In this document: positions 7,201-15,907 of the stretch, piece by piece
Layout: every line of letters begins with the position of its first letter
How positions within the stretch are numbered: position 1 is the first letter of the stretch
Assembly (NCBI GenBank): GCA_045636065.1
Contig: JAZTWW010000056.1
Location: 1-20,812, forward strand
DNA length: 20,812 nt
From: RGIG5050 sp045636065
GTDB lineage: Bacteria > Verrucomicrobiota > Kiritimatiellia > RFP12 > UBA1067
Direction: 5' to 3'
Translations under genes and position numbers: made by a program
The notes under the pieces: model-generated
Databases searched by the model: none
Told to the model about the DNA's origin: nothing
Seen by the model: the letters and a program-made list of their open reading frames with translations, nothing else

Positions 7201-8996
7201 AGAGCGCCACCTTGTATGCGCACTGGAGGGCGTTCGACTTTGAAGTGCCCGAGATCGAGGTGGAAGAGGGCGCTGCTGTCGAAATCCGGATCCTCGGCGG
7301 TTCCGACAGGGTGGAGACGGGCGTAAAGCTCTACCTCGCCTATGAAACTGCCGTTGCGGCCGATCTCGACCTTGCCAAGGGGGCTGTTGACGGAGAGACG
7401 CCAAAGGGCGGGCTTAAGTTCCCGCTTGCGCTTTCGTGGAAGGCGGGTGAGGTCCGCGAGAGAGTCGTCTCCATCCCCGTAAAGACCGATAAGGCCGTCG
7501 AGAACAGGGAGTTCTTCATGCTCCAGCTTGGCGACGCATCAGGCCTTGACCTTGGAGCCAGGCGCACATGCAAGGTGACGGTCGTAGATCCCGGATATGA
7601 CGAGCTGGCCAGGAAGATAGAGTCCGGCATGGCGTCAAAGGCGGAGATAGCCTCCTGGAACAAGCTTCAGACGAACGGCTTTTTCATCCGCGGCCTTGCC
7701 GATCCGGCGAATGCTGGAAAGGTGACCGGCAGCGCCTACTGCGCCGACGGCAAGAAGGTGGCCTTGAAGGCCTCGGCCAATAAGGGCTTTGTGTTTACAG
7801 GATGGACTTTGGAGGGTGAAGAGCCTCCGGCATATGTCGCAACGACCGCAGGACTTACGGTTGACAGGACCGCAAAGCCCGCCAAGTCTTCTGCCACCGT
7901 GACGGTGCTGACGGATGTGAGCGAGGCTTCGACGTATATCGCAAATTACGTGACGACCGAAGAGGACAAGATTGCCATCTCGCTTGAGGCCGCTGGGCCC
8001 TGCGACTCTGGTGATGACCCCGTCTGGACGGTCCTTGACGAGGATACCGTCCCCGGCTGGACGGTCATGCGCGGCGTTACGACAGAATGGCCGCTTTCGG
8101 CATCCGGGCTTAGCGCGATTACGCTCAAGGCGGCAGGGCTTCCCTCCGGGCTCAAGCTCGTCCAGGACAGCACCACAAAGGAGTATTCGATATCGGGCAT
8201 AGCTACGGCGGCCTCGAAGACAAACGCCAAGACTGGCGTCACGACACCATCCAAGGTGAAGCTCACCGCCACATCGGCCGGCAAGTCGTCCAAGGTCTAC
8301 AATATCGATGTGACGGTCACGCCGCTTTACGACTGGGCGCAGGGCACTTTCACCGGCTACGTCTGGGATGGATCGGACGACAATCTCGTCGGGGCAGTGC
8401 AGTCGTTTGCCGTTACGGCCGCAGGCAAGATAAGCGGCAAGGTGCAGAGGGGCACAACGGCATATACGCTTACGGGCAACGGTTTCACCCCTATGCCGTC
8501 CGATACTCAGCCTGCATTGCTCGCAACGGTTGTCGAGAAGGCTGGCAAGATCGTGACGACAAACACCGTCGCGGTAAGCGAGAGCGGGATCGAACTTGAG
8601 GACGGAACGGCTCTAGGCATGGCGGAGGGCGTGGACTGGGTGTCGTTCCAGAATCTCTGGAAGGGGGCAACCCTAAAGCCAATTGCGGCCAAGATGGCCA
8701 AGGCTCCGCTTTTGACGCTTAGGGGCACGGCAGACGGTCTTCCCACGGATGCGGACACGATGACGGTCAAGGTTGCAGCGACGGGTGTCGCCACGGTGAA
8801 GGCGACTTTCGTGACCGGCGTCAATGCCAAGACCGGCAAGCCCATCACCGCTTCGGCATCCGCCACCGCGCCGCTTGTGCCCGCAGAGGGCGATGGCTAC
8901 ACGCTCTACGTCTACATGCCGCTTAAAGGGGCGTTCCCCGGCTATTCCGCCGTCATCGCGCTTTCATGGAACGGATCGGAGTTCAGCTTAAAGTAA
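4272..8996 (+). CDS. Large secreted modular protein: C13-like cysteine peptidase, InlB-type repeats, Calx-beta-like domain
   Basis: The protein has 1574 residues. A signal peptide (about 1-28, ending 'SLAWA') targets it for export. A legumain/caspase-like domain spans about 279-545: 'YFVILSGG', the catalytic His392 in 'TSHGSSDG', and the catalytic Cys439 in 'ESCYSGGF'. It includes calcium-loop-like inserts at about 350-358 ('DLDGDGVED') and 521-533 ('DSNNDGSVSFEEA'). A BACON-like beta domain (about 555-675) follows, then four InlB/Listeria-Bacteroides repeats (678-986), a Calx-beta-like domain (about 987-1107), a divergent repeat (about 1110-1230), an Ig-like 'PIG' segment (about 1246-1351) and an unassigned beta-rich C-terminus (1352-1574). 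The ATG at 4272 is chosen because it gives the signal peptide and lies downstream of the promoter; an earlier in-frame ATG at 4155 lies upstream of the -10 box. No transmembrane or sorting signal is visible. The targets are unknown. Confidence 0.85.
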   Translation: MKNRMTNFGGSVCLAALAFMSCSLAWAGNGLESWENVMRETRPHLPAKETRSPKTIAAMSLLKNAPSLAESQDLAVRTVGEAYGETAEWKTVFQSDEERIDIASVVDQGGVGRFAVYVQLGNPAAYYWTVDGLEVSGEPTMESFLEEHCLVDGNSRISAVDGLLAADDVEITTIDGPVAIPYARFHFAFVDDMPGANWAHPCRYVFISEDLTSFTVLYMVWRPSLCRKGSQDDIPFVRLSPAADDASYETLDEVKERVYNYAKDLEANAISYSAGEKSRSYFVILSGGAGKVSNGIRFWSDAAMLYATLTKKYGVNKDHIYALISDGNSTEEDANLNGDDTPVLVDSPRDLDGDGVEDVTDAATKDNLQKCLAKLKRKLGRNDQLFIFMTSHGSSDGTSGADNHDCRISMFSGGSLRDDELASWTKDFNVPVAVAVESCYSGGFVDDICETDNRAITTACNHYEVSWGWGGGGAWSDGVSGKTRAFNCWAGPLNAAFRGCWPKPIKAKGFPWEDSSAVYPDSNNDGSVSFEEAATFARANDAADKEHPQYETTSGTGAAFFILNQFEYVTEEKQVSLSFSGDMMASCSIAGGGDSWRLLEALPSWINTCTVSNANGSVASLRHDSTVAMNGDLSLEIVADENTSETEGRECAISIYNVTRDRIEYTINVNQKAKDPTYTITYSPGMYGSGEQLTDTKVHDIDITLQGGIFTRTGYRQSGWSKTDGGFLDYSLSTSYTSNAPLTLYPYWTANSYSVTLDRQGGSSGTVKVSAVFDRAMPSIGKPTRTGYTFGGYYLGPDGAGTMYYGADGASAHDWDQPAATTLYARWLPVFYTVTLNQQSGSGGTETVSAPYEGELPPIEIPVRTGYVFDGYFSGKKGTGTRYYNADGTGAAVWDKTRAATIYANWRAQTYKVALDPQGGSGGTEVADATFDSAMPAITKPLRDGYEFGGYFSGLNAAGTMYYSGDGSSAHSWDIAESATLYAHWRAFDFEVPEIEVEEGAAVEIRILGGSDRVETGVKLYLAYETAVAADLDLAKGAVDGETPKGGLKFPLALSWKAGEVRERVVSIPVKTDKAVENREFFMLQLGDASGLDLGARRTCKVTVVDPGYDELARKIESGMASKAEIASWNKLQTNGFFIRGLADPANAGKVTGSAYCADGKKVALKASANKGFVFTGWTLEGEEPPAYVATTAGLTVDRTAKPAKSSATVTVLTDVSEASTYIANYVTTEEDKIAISLEAAGPCDSGDDPVWTVLDEDTVPGWTVMRGVTTEWPLSASGLSAITLKAAGLPSGLKLVQDSTTKEYSISGIATAASKTNAKTGVTTPSKVKLTATSAGKSSKVYNIDVTVTPLYDWAQGTFTGYVWDGSDDNLVGAVQSFAVTAAGKISGKVQRGTTAYTLTGNGFTPMPSDTQPALLATVVEKAGKIVTTNTVAVSESGIELEDGTALGMAEGVDWVSFQNLWKGATLKPIAAKMAKAPLLTLRGTADGLPTDADTMTVKVAATGVATVKATFVTGVNAKTGKPITASASATAPLVPAEGDGYTLYVYMPLKGAFPGYSAVIALSWNGSEFSLK
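6528..7238 (+). repeat. Three in-frame tandem repeats of 237 bp
   Basis: Units begin at 6528, 6765 and 7002, exactly 237 bp (79 codons) apart. Each encodes a Tyr-x-Val-x-Leu start, Gly/Ser-rich turn, 'RTGY.F.GY'-like core and 'YA.W' end typical of InlB B-repeats. A more divergent unit of about 75 codons precedes them from 6303. The equal unit length without indels suggests duplication within this gene. Confidence 0.85.
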
Positions 8997-9013
8997 GCGC
9001 GGCCAAAACGCGC

Positions 9014-9042
9014 TTGCAATGCAGGGTGCGATTTTGTATAAT
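9014..9042 (+). promoter_or_regulatory. Promoter of leuA-lpxK
   Basis: -35 TTGCAA at 9014-9019, a 17-bp spacer and -10 TATAAT at 9037-9042, giving a leader of about 33 nt. No attenuator or leader peptide is apparent in that leader. Confidence 0.8.
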
Positions 9043-9082
9043 ACTCCTTCAACTTATTCAGAGTGCAGGAGAAGGAAGCGAA

Positions 9083-10684
9083 ATGGACAATAGAGTGAGG
9101 TTTTTCGACACTACTCTCCGTGATGGAGAGCAGTCGCCGGGCTATTCGATGAACATCGACGAGAAGATCCGCATGGCCAGACAGCTTGAGGCCCTTGGCG
9201 TCGATATCCTTGAAGCCGGTTTCGCCATCGCCTCGCCCGGCGACTTCGAAAGCGTGAGGCAGATCTCCCTCGCCGTGAAGAACGCCACCGTCGCAAGCCT
9301 TGCGCGCGCCCTCAGGAAGGACATTGACGCAGCCTACGAGGCCGTCAAGTCCGCAGCCCATCCGAGGATCCACACGTTCCTCGCCACGAGCGATCTCCAT
9401 CTCGAATACAAGCTCAAGATGACGCGCGACGCCGCACTCGAGCGCGCCGTCGAGGCGGTGCGCTATTCGAGGAACCTCTGCGGTGACGTCGAGTTCTCTC
9501 TTGAAGACGCGAGCCGCACCGACCGCGACTACATGTGCCGCGTCGTCGAGGCCGTAATCGACGCGGGCGCAACAACCGTCAATCTCCCCGACACGACCGG
9601 CTACGCCACGCCCAAGGAAATCTACGACATGGTGACGAACGTCATGAACCGCGTCCCCAACGTAGACAAGGCCGTCATTTCAATGCACTGCCACGACGAC
9701 CTCGGCCTCGCCGTCGCCAACACCCTCGCTGGCATCGTCGCGGGCGCCAGGCAGGCCGAGTGCTGCATCTGCGGCATAGGCGAGCGCGCCGGCAACGCCG
9801 CCTTGGAGGAGATCGTCATGAATCTCCGTACGCGCCACGACGCCTACGGCCTCGAATACGGCATCGTCACCGAGGAGATCGCAAGGACCGCCCAGCTGCT
9901 CTCGTCGATAACGGGCATCAAGATCGCCCCCAACAAGTCGATCGTCGGTGCGAACGCCTTCGCGCACGAGTCCGGCATCCACCAGCACGGCGTCTTGGCG
10001 AACGCGAGGACGTACGAGATCATGACGCCCGAATCGGTTGGCGTCAAGAAGAACTCGCTCGTTCTCGGCAAGCATTCCGGGCAGCACGCGTTCACGCAGA
10101 GGCTCGTCGAGCTCGGGTACGACCTGCCCAGGGACGTCATCGACAGCCTCTTCACCGAGTTCAAGAAGCTCGCCGACCGCAAGAAGACTATCGAGAACCG
10201 CGACATCGCCGCGCTCGTCGAAACCCAGACGGGCTACCACGCGCCGCCTTCCAAGGCCTGGACGCTCAAGGGTTACAACGTCAACACGGGAAGCGGGATG
10301 TACTCCACAGCCTGCGTCACGCTCATCAAGGGCAAGAAGGAGGTCACGGAGACGGCGTTCGGCACGGGCCCCGTGTACGCCTGCATCCGCGCCGTCGAGA
10401 AGATCGTCAAGCATGCGTTCGCCCTCGACGACTACCAGATCCAGGCCGTCACCGAACGGCGCGACGCGCAGGGCGAGGTCACCGTGAAGATCTCTGACGA
10501 GACGGGGCTTTACAGGGGCCGCGGCGTCTCGACAGACATCATCGAAGGCTCGATCCTCTCGACGCTCGATGCGGTCAACAAGATGCTCGACGAATCCGTC
10601 ACGAGCCTCGGCACAGGTGCGGCCAGCCTCGCGCAGCACACTTTCGACAACGACCTTCTTTCGTTCGGCCACACGGACAAGTGA
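9083..10684 (+). CDS. leuA: 2-isopropylmalate synthase
   Basis: The protein has 533 residues and catalyses the first committed step of leucine synthesis: acetyl-CoA plus 2-oxoisovalerate gives 2-isopropylmalate. The N-terminal 'DTTLRDGEQSPGYSM' (9-23) carries the catalytic Arg13 and metal ligand Asp14. 'HCHDD' (202-206), 'GIGERAGN' (231-238) and 'HESGIHQHG' (295-303) complete the DRE-TIM barrel metal and substrate site. The C-terminal part (about 400-533) is the LeuA regulatory dimer domain that usually senses leucine. The ATG at 9083 follows AGGAGAAGGAAG; longer upstream frames run into the promoter. No other leu genes are adjacent. Citramalate or homocitrate synthases share the fold, but length and motifs fit LeuA best. 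The stop overlaps the lpxK start. Confidence 0.95.
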   Translation: MDNRVRFFDTTLRDGEQSPGYSMNIDEKIRMARQLEALGVDILEAGFAIASPGDFESVRQISLAVKNATVASLARALRKDIDAAYEAVKSAAHPRIHTFLATSDLHLEYKLKMTRDAALERAVEAVRYSRNLCGDVEFSLEDASRTDRDYMCRVVEAVIDAGATTVNLPDTTGYATPKEIYDMVTNVMNRVPNVDKAVISMHCHDDLGLAVANTLAGIVAGARQAECCICGIGERAGNAALEEIVMNLRTRHDAYGLEYGIVTEEIARTAQLLSSITGIKIAPNKSIVGANAFAHESGIHQHGVLANARTYEIMTPESVGVKKNSLVLGKHSGQHAFTQRLVELGYDLPRDVIDSLFTEFKKLADRKKTIENRDIAALVETQTGYHAPPSKAWTLKGYNVNTGSGMYSTACVTLIKGKKEVTETAFGTGPVYACIRAVEKIVKHAFALDDYQIQAVTERRDAQGEVTVKISDETGLYRGRGVSTDIIEGSILSTLDAVNKMLDESVTSLGTGAASLAQHTFDNDLLSFGHTDK

Positions 10685-11880
10685 TGCAGAAGCAGAAAGT
10701 CAGCATGATCGAGCGGGCCGAACACTCGCTCGTCAAGATAATCCAGCAGCCCGGCGCCGACAAGGGCCATGGCTTCCTGGTGCGTCTTCTGCTGGCTTTC
10801 CTCTCGGGCATAAGCCGCATATACGCCTTTGTCGTGGCGATCCGCTATACGCTCTACAACATCGGCCTCAAGCGCCGCTTCCCCTTGGGATGCCAGGTGA
10901 TCTCGATCGGCAACGTCACGGCCGGCGGCACCGGCAAGACGCCCGTCACCGAGCTTTTCGCCCGCACCTTGCGGGACAAGGGCCGCAAGGTCGCGATCCT
11001 CTCGCGCGGCTACCGCCGCAAGGAGGCCCCCTGGTGGAGGCGCATGTTCTCGCAGGTGGTGGAGCCGCCTCTTGTCGTGAGCGACGGCAAGCGCGTCCTC
11101 CTCGACAGCGCCGTCGGCGGCGACGAGCCGTACATGCTTGCGAGCAACCTCCCGGGCGTATGCGTGATCGTCGACCGCAACCGCGTCAAGGCAGGCCGCT
11201 ATGCGGTAAGACGCCTTGGGTGCGACACTCTCATCCTCGACGACGGGTTCCAGTACCAGCGGCTCAAGCATTCCATCGAGGTTACGCTCGTCGACTCGAC
11301 GAACCCGTTCGGCAACGGCCACATGCTGCCGCGCGGAATACTGCGCGAGCCCGCGAAGCACCTCAAGAGGGCCGACATAATATTCCTCACAAAGGTGCAT
11401 GGCGACGTCTCGGAGGTGAAGGAGACGATCCGCTCGTACAATTCCAAGGCCCAGATCGTCGAGTGCCGCCACGAGCCCTGCATCCTGCGCGACGTCTACA
11501 CCCGCTCGGAGCTGCCGCTTTCGTGGCTCAAGGGGAAAACCCTCACAACGCTCGCCGGAATCGCAAGCCCGCAAGGCTTCGAGGATAGCCTAAGAACCAT
11601 GGGCGCAAGGGTCATCTGGTGCGAACGCTACGCCGACCACCACCGCTACGATGCAAGCGAGATAATCTTCGCCCTCAACAAGACGGCCGACTTGAAGGCC
11701 GATGCGCTCGTCACCACGGAGAAGGACGCCGTCAGGTTCCCGCGCCTTGAAACGACGCCGGTCGACTGCCACTACCTGAGAATCGACATAAGGATCCTCT
11801 CCGGCCGCGAGCATTTTGACGAGACGATCGCCAGAATCTGCCACAGAGGCGCTTCCCCCAGTGCCACAGTGTCACAGTGA
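10684..11880 (+). CDS. lpxK: Tetraacyldisaccharide 4'-kinase
   Basis: The protein has 398 residues. It phosphorylates the 4' position of the lipid A disaccharide precursor at the inner membrane, so the organism should make lipid A. A hydrophobic N-terminal segment (about 31-52) fits the family's membrane anchor. The Walker A loop 'GNVTAGGTGKTP' lies at 76-87, then 'SRGYRRK' (107-113), 'GGDEPYML' (145-152) and 'LDDGFQY' (185-191), whose acidic pair is typical of LpxK. The ATG at 10684 shares one base with the leuA stop (TGATG); a GTG at 10681 would give one more residue with a GTGA overlap. No separate ribosome binding site is evident, so translation is probably coupled to leuA. An inverted repeat overlaps its stop codon. 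Confidence 0.93.
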   Translation: MQKQKVSMIERAEHSLVKIIQQPGADKGHGFLVRLLLAFLSGISRIYAFVVAIRYTLYNIGLKRRFPLGCQVISIGNVTAGGTGKTPVTELFARTLRDKGRKVAILSRGYRRKEAPWWRRMFSQVVEPPLVVSDGKRVLLDSAVGGDEPYMLASNLPGVCVIVDRNRVKAGRYAVRRLGCDTLILDDGFQYQRLKHSIEVTLVDSTNPFGNGHMLPRGILREPAKHLKRADIIFLTKVHGDVSEVKETIRSYNSKAQIVECRHEPCILRDVYTRSELPLSWLKGKTLTTLAGIASPQGFEDSLRTMGARVIWCERYADHHRYDASEIIFALNKTADLKADALVTTEKDAVRFPRLETTPVDCHYLRIDIRILSGREHFDETIARICHRGASPSATVSQ

Positions 11881-11883
11881 CAC
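11869..11883. promoter_or_regulatory. Perfect inverted repeat over the lpxK stop codon
   Basis: GTGTCAC-A-GTGACAC, 7-bp arms around one A. The TGA stop of lpxK lies in the right arm. It is about 145 bp before groES. It could be an operator, or a hairpin at the end of lpxK; it has no T-tract. Confidence 0.5.
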
Positions 11884-11894
11884 ACTTTCGCTTG

Positions 11895-11910
11895 GCACAC
11901 AATTGTGCGC
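11895..11910. promoter_or_regulatory. Inverted repeat upstream of groES
   Basis: GCACACAATTGTGCGC, palindromic except for one pair, with a perfect core CACAATTGTG at 11898-11907. It lies 8 bp before a TAAAAT box (11918-11923) that could be a sigma-70-type -10. A -35-like TTGGCA starts at 11892 but at an unfavourable 20-bp spacing. Confidence 0.45.
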
Positions 11911-11926
11911 AATAATGTAAAATCGC

Positions 11927-11952
11927 GCTGATTTCAGCATTGAATTTCAATG
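11927..11952. promoter_or_regulatory. Two abutting inverted repeats upstream of the sigma-54 site
   Basis: GCTGA-TT-TCAGC (11927-11938) and CATTGAA-T-TTCAATG (11938-11952) share one base and end 9 bp before the -24 element. They resemble operators but not the CIRCE consensus TTAGCACTC-N9-GAGTGCTAA. Confidence 0.5.
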
Positions 11953-11960
11953 TTAGGCGT

Positions 11961-11977
11961 TTGGCACGGCTTTTGCT
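11961..11977 (+). promoter_or_regulatory. Sigma-54 promoter of groESL
   Basis: TTGGCACG-GCTT-TTGCT matches the -24/-12 consensus TTGGCACG-N4-TTGCW at every specified base. GG lies at 11963-11964 and GC at 11975-11976 with the required 10-nt gap. The start point would be near 11987, 40 bp before groES, in the correct orientation. Confidence 0.75.
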
Positions 11978-12028
11978 ACATATCGGCAGACGCCATTGGA
12001 AAGTGGCAAGTAAACTTAAGGAGATAGA

Positions 12029-12319
12029 ATGATGAAGATTCGTCCGTTGGGAGACCGCGTGCTCGTCGAGCCGCAGGAGGAAAAGGAGCAGACTGTCGGC
12101 GGGATCATAATCCCGGATGCCGCCAAGGAGAAGCCCATGCAGGGCAAGGTTCTTGCGATCGGCAAGAAGTTCGACAAGGACCACAAGGAGATTCCGTTCT
12201 CCGTAAAGGTCGGCGATACGGTTCTTCTGCCCAAGTATGGCGGAACTGAAGTCAAGATCGACACCAAGAAGCTCACCCTCGTAAGGGAAGAGGACCTTCT
12301 CGGCGTCATCGAAAAGTAA
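12029..12319 (+). CDS. groES: Co-chaperonin GroES
   Basis: The protein has 96 residues, the usual length. It forms the heptameric lid of the GroEL folding chamber in the cytoplasm. 'IRPLGDRVLVEP' at the N-terminus, the mobile loop that docks on GroEL ('EKEQTVGGIIIPDAAKEKP', about 18-36), and 'GDTVLLPKYGGTEVKID' are all standard. Two ATGs are adjacent (12029 and 12032). AAGGAG at 12018-12023 gives spacings of 5 and 8 nt, so the second may be the true start. groEL follows after 22 bp. Expression probably depends on the sigma-54 promoter and inverted repeats upstream. Confidence 0.97.
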   Translation: MMKIRPLGDRVLVEPQEEKEQTVGGIIIPDAAKEKPMQGKVLAIGKKFDKDHKEIPFSVKVGDTVLLPKYGGTEVKIDTKKLTLVREEDLLGVIEK

Positions 12320-12341
12320 TAAGCGAAAGGTTTGAAATACC

Positions 12342-13976
<1,635 letters not shown>

Positions 13977-14001
13977 TAGCGCTCTTAGCAGGAATGCTGA
14001 A

Positions 14002-14050
14002 AAGCGAACTATGCCAAAGATGGTGTAGTTCGCTTATTAGTTTTATCATT
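14002..14050 (+). terminator. Terminator of groESL
   Basis: AAGCGAACTA (14002-14011) pairs perfectly with TAGTTCGCTT (14026-14035), with a further CCA/TGG pairing inside the loop. A T-rich ATTAGTTTTATCATT follows (14036-14050). It begins 25 bp after the groEL stop. Confidence 0.75.
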
Positions 14051-14076
14051 AAGAGTGTGTCGGTTTTTGGTATAAT
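14049..14076 (+). promoter_or_regulatory. Promoter of iorA-rex-cdsA
   Basis: -10 TATAAT at 14071-14076 with a weak -35 TTAAGA at 14049-14054 and a 16-bp spacer. It lies just after the groESL terminator and 41 bp before the iorA start. I see no Rex-type palindrome here. Confidence 0.55.
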
Positions 14077-14117
14077 AAACGGGCTAAAATTCAGAGGAAC
14101 GAAGGAATTAAACGAAA

Positions 14118-15878
14118 ATGAAGAAATTTTTGAGTGCGAACGAGGCTGTTGCCCATGCGGCGGCTCAAGCGGGCTGTGTGGTGGCTTCGGCGTATCCCGG
14201 CACACCGTCAACTGAGATTCTCGAGAATGTTGCCAAGTTCAAGGATACCGTTCGTTGTGAATGGGCGGTGAATGAGAAGGTCGCAATGGAAACTGCTATC
14301 GGGGCATCGATGGCTGGAGCGAGAGCGCTTACTGCGATGAAGCATGTGGGGCTCAATGTTGCAATGGATCCGCTGATGACATTCACTTATGTCGGCGCCA
14401 CCGGCGGTATGGTTATAGTTTCTGCCGACGACCCCGGAATGCATTCCTCGCAGAACGAGCAGGATAACCGCAATCTTGCCAAGTTTGCCCGTGCGCTGAT
14501 GCTTGAGCCTGCTGATTCGCAGGAGGCTTATGATATGACGGTTGAGGCATTTTCGCTTTCAGAGAAATTCCAAGTGCCGGTTATCATACGTCTCACTACC
14601 CGCACCAGTCACAGCGCATCGATTGTTAATCTCGGCAATTTCAAGCCTGCGCCTCATCCGTTGATCCCGTATGTGAAGAACATCAAAAAGACGATTCCCG
14701 TTCCAATGTTCGCGCGTGGTCATCGTCTTGCGGCGGAAGAGCGGACGTTGGCCATGGAGATGGAGGCTGTAAAGTCTCCCTTTAACCGCATCCTACCCGG
14801 GAAGAAGACCCTCGGTATAGTCACGAGTGCTGTTGCCTACCAGTATGTCCGTGAAATCTTTCCAGAATATTCCATCTTAAAGCTAGGGTGGACCAACCCG
14901 TTGCCCAAGGCCTTGATTAAGAAATTCGCCCGTTCGGTTAAACACCTCGTTGTTGTCGAAGAGCTTGATCCGTTCCTTGAAGATCAGATAAAAGCGATGG
15001 GAATCAAGGTGCAGTCGCACAAGACTGAGCTCAACATGTTCGAACTCAACGCCGATCGGCTGCAGAATCTCCGGCATGAACTGCTGAAGGACGTGCCGAA
15101 GGTTAAACCGGCGAAGATCCCCGCGCTCCCCACCCGTCCGCCTGTTCTTTGTGCAGGGTGCGGCCACCGCAGCGTCTTCCACATACTTTCTAAATTGAAA
15201 GCGACGGTGACGGGAGATATCGGCTGTTATACTCTTGGTGCGTTTCCTCCGCTCAATGCAATGGACACGACGATTTGCATGGGCGCATCCGTGGGCAATG
15301 CCGCTGGAATGAAGAAGGCAGGGTTTAAAGGCCGCATATGCGCGGTGCTTGGAGATTCCACATTCTTTCACAGCGGCATCACCGGCATCCTTTCAGCTCT
15401 CTACAACGGTACACCCGTCACTACGGTGGTTCTGGATAATCGCATCACCGGTATGACTGGGCATCAGGAAAATCCCGGTAGCGGCAAGACGCTCGCAGGC
15501 GATCCAGCTCCCGTAGTCGAAATCGACGAGATAGCTCGCGCTTGCGGATATAAGAAGGTCGAGCGTGTCGATGCAGATGATTTCCTCCGTCTTGAGAAGG
15601 TGCTGGCAGAGTCAATGGACGGAAATGAGCCGTCGCTCGTCATCGCCTACGCACCCTGCCGTATAGCGGCCAAGCTCACAAAAGAAGGGCTTTGCGAAGT
15701 TGATGAGGCTAAGTGCAAGGCTTGCGGAATGTGCTTTAAGATTGGCTGTCCCGCTATGACTTGCGGAAAGGAAGTCCGCAAAGGCGGTTTCCAGATGAAG
15801 ATTGATCCCAATCTTTGTGCCGGATGCACCCAGTGTTCGCAGATATGCAAGTTCGGTGCTATCAAGCGCGTGCGTTGA
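14118..15878 (+). CDS. iorA: Indolepyruvate:ferredoxin oxidoreductase, alpha subunit
   Basis: The protein has 586 residues. It oxidatively decarboxylates aryl pyruvates from aromatic amino acids to aryl-acyl-CoA, reducing ferredoxin; the reverse direction can serve synthesis in anaerobes. The N-terminal half holds the 2-oxoacid oxidoreductase domains ('ANEAVAHAAAQAG', 'YPGTPSTEI'). The thiamine diphosphate region follows ('GDIGCYTLG' at about 366 and 'GDSTFFHSG' at about 412). Two [4Fe-4S] clusters close the protein: 'CKACGMCFKIGC' (about 533-544) and 'CAGCTQCSQIC' (about 567-577). Length and order fit IorA. The partner gene iorB is not next to it; rex follows after 29 bp. The ATG at 14118 follows a GA-rich stretch near 14095-14107 that could serve as the ribosome binding site. 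Confidence 0.95.
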   Translation: MKKFLSANEAVAHAAAQAGCVVASAYPGTPSTEILENVAKFKDTVRCEWAVNEKVAMETAIGASMAGARALTAMKHVGLNVAMDPLMTFTYVGATGGMVIVSADDPGMHSSQNEQDNRNLAKFARALMLEPADSQEAYDMTVEAFSLSEKFQVPVIIRLTTRTSHSASIVNLGNFKPAPHPLIPYVKNIKKTIPVPMFARGHRLAAEERTLAMEMEAVKSPFNRILPGKKTLGIVTSAVAYQYVREIFPEYSILKLGWTNPLPKALIKKFARSVKHLVVVEELDPFLEDQIKAMGIKVQSHKTELNMFELNADRLQNLRHELLKDVPKVKPAKIPALPTRPPVLCAGCGHRSVFHILSKLKATVTGDIGCYTLGAFPPLNAMDTTICMGASVGNAAGMKKAGFKGRICAVLGDSTFFHSGITGILSALYNGTPVTTVVLDNRITGMTGHQENPGSGKTLAGDPAPVVEIDEIARACGYKKVERVDADDFLRLEKVLAESMDGNEPSLVIAYAPCRIAAKLTKEGLCEVDEAKCKACGMCFKIGCPAMTCGKEVRKGGFQMKIDPNLCAGCTQCSQICKFGAIKRVR

Positions 15879-15907
15879 CAGGCTGCAGGCTGCATTAAAA
15901 AATATCT

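Noticed and set aside
8966..9082. Longer N-terminus of LeuA starting inside the previous gene
   Set aside because: It would translate through the promoter; the ATG at 9083 has a strong ribosome binding site and the standard family start.
11869..11883. Terminator for leuA-lpxK
   Set aside because: The inverted repeat overlaps the stop codon and lacks a T-tract; an operator or incidental hairpin is equally likely.
11892..11908. Second sigma-54-like site (TTGGCAC...TTGTGC) upstream of the one at 11961
   Set aside because: The gap between GG and GC is 11 nt instead of 10, and the -12 part is poor.
11881..12028. CIRCE/HrcA operator before groES
   Set aside because: No TTAGCACTC-N9-GAGTGCTAA-like pair is present; the inverted repeats there have other sequences.
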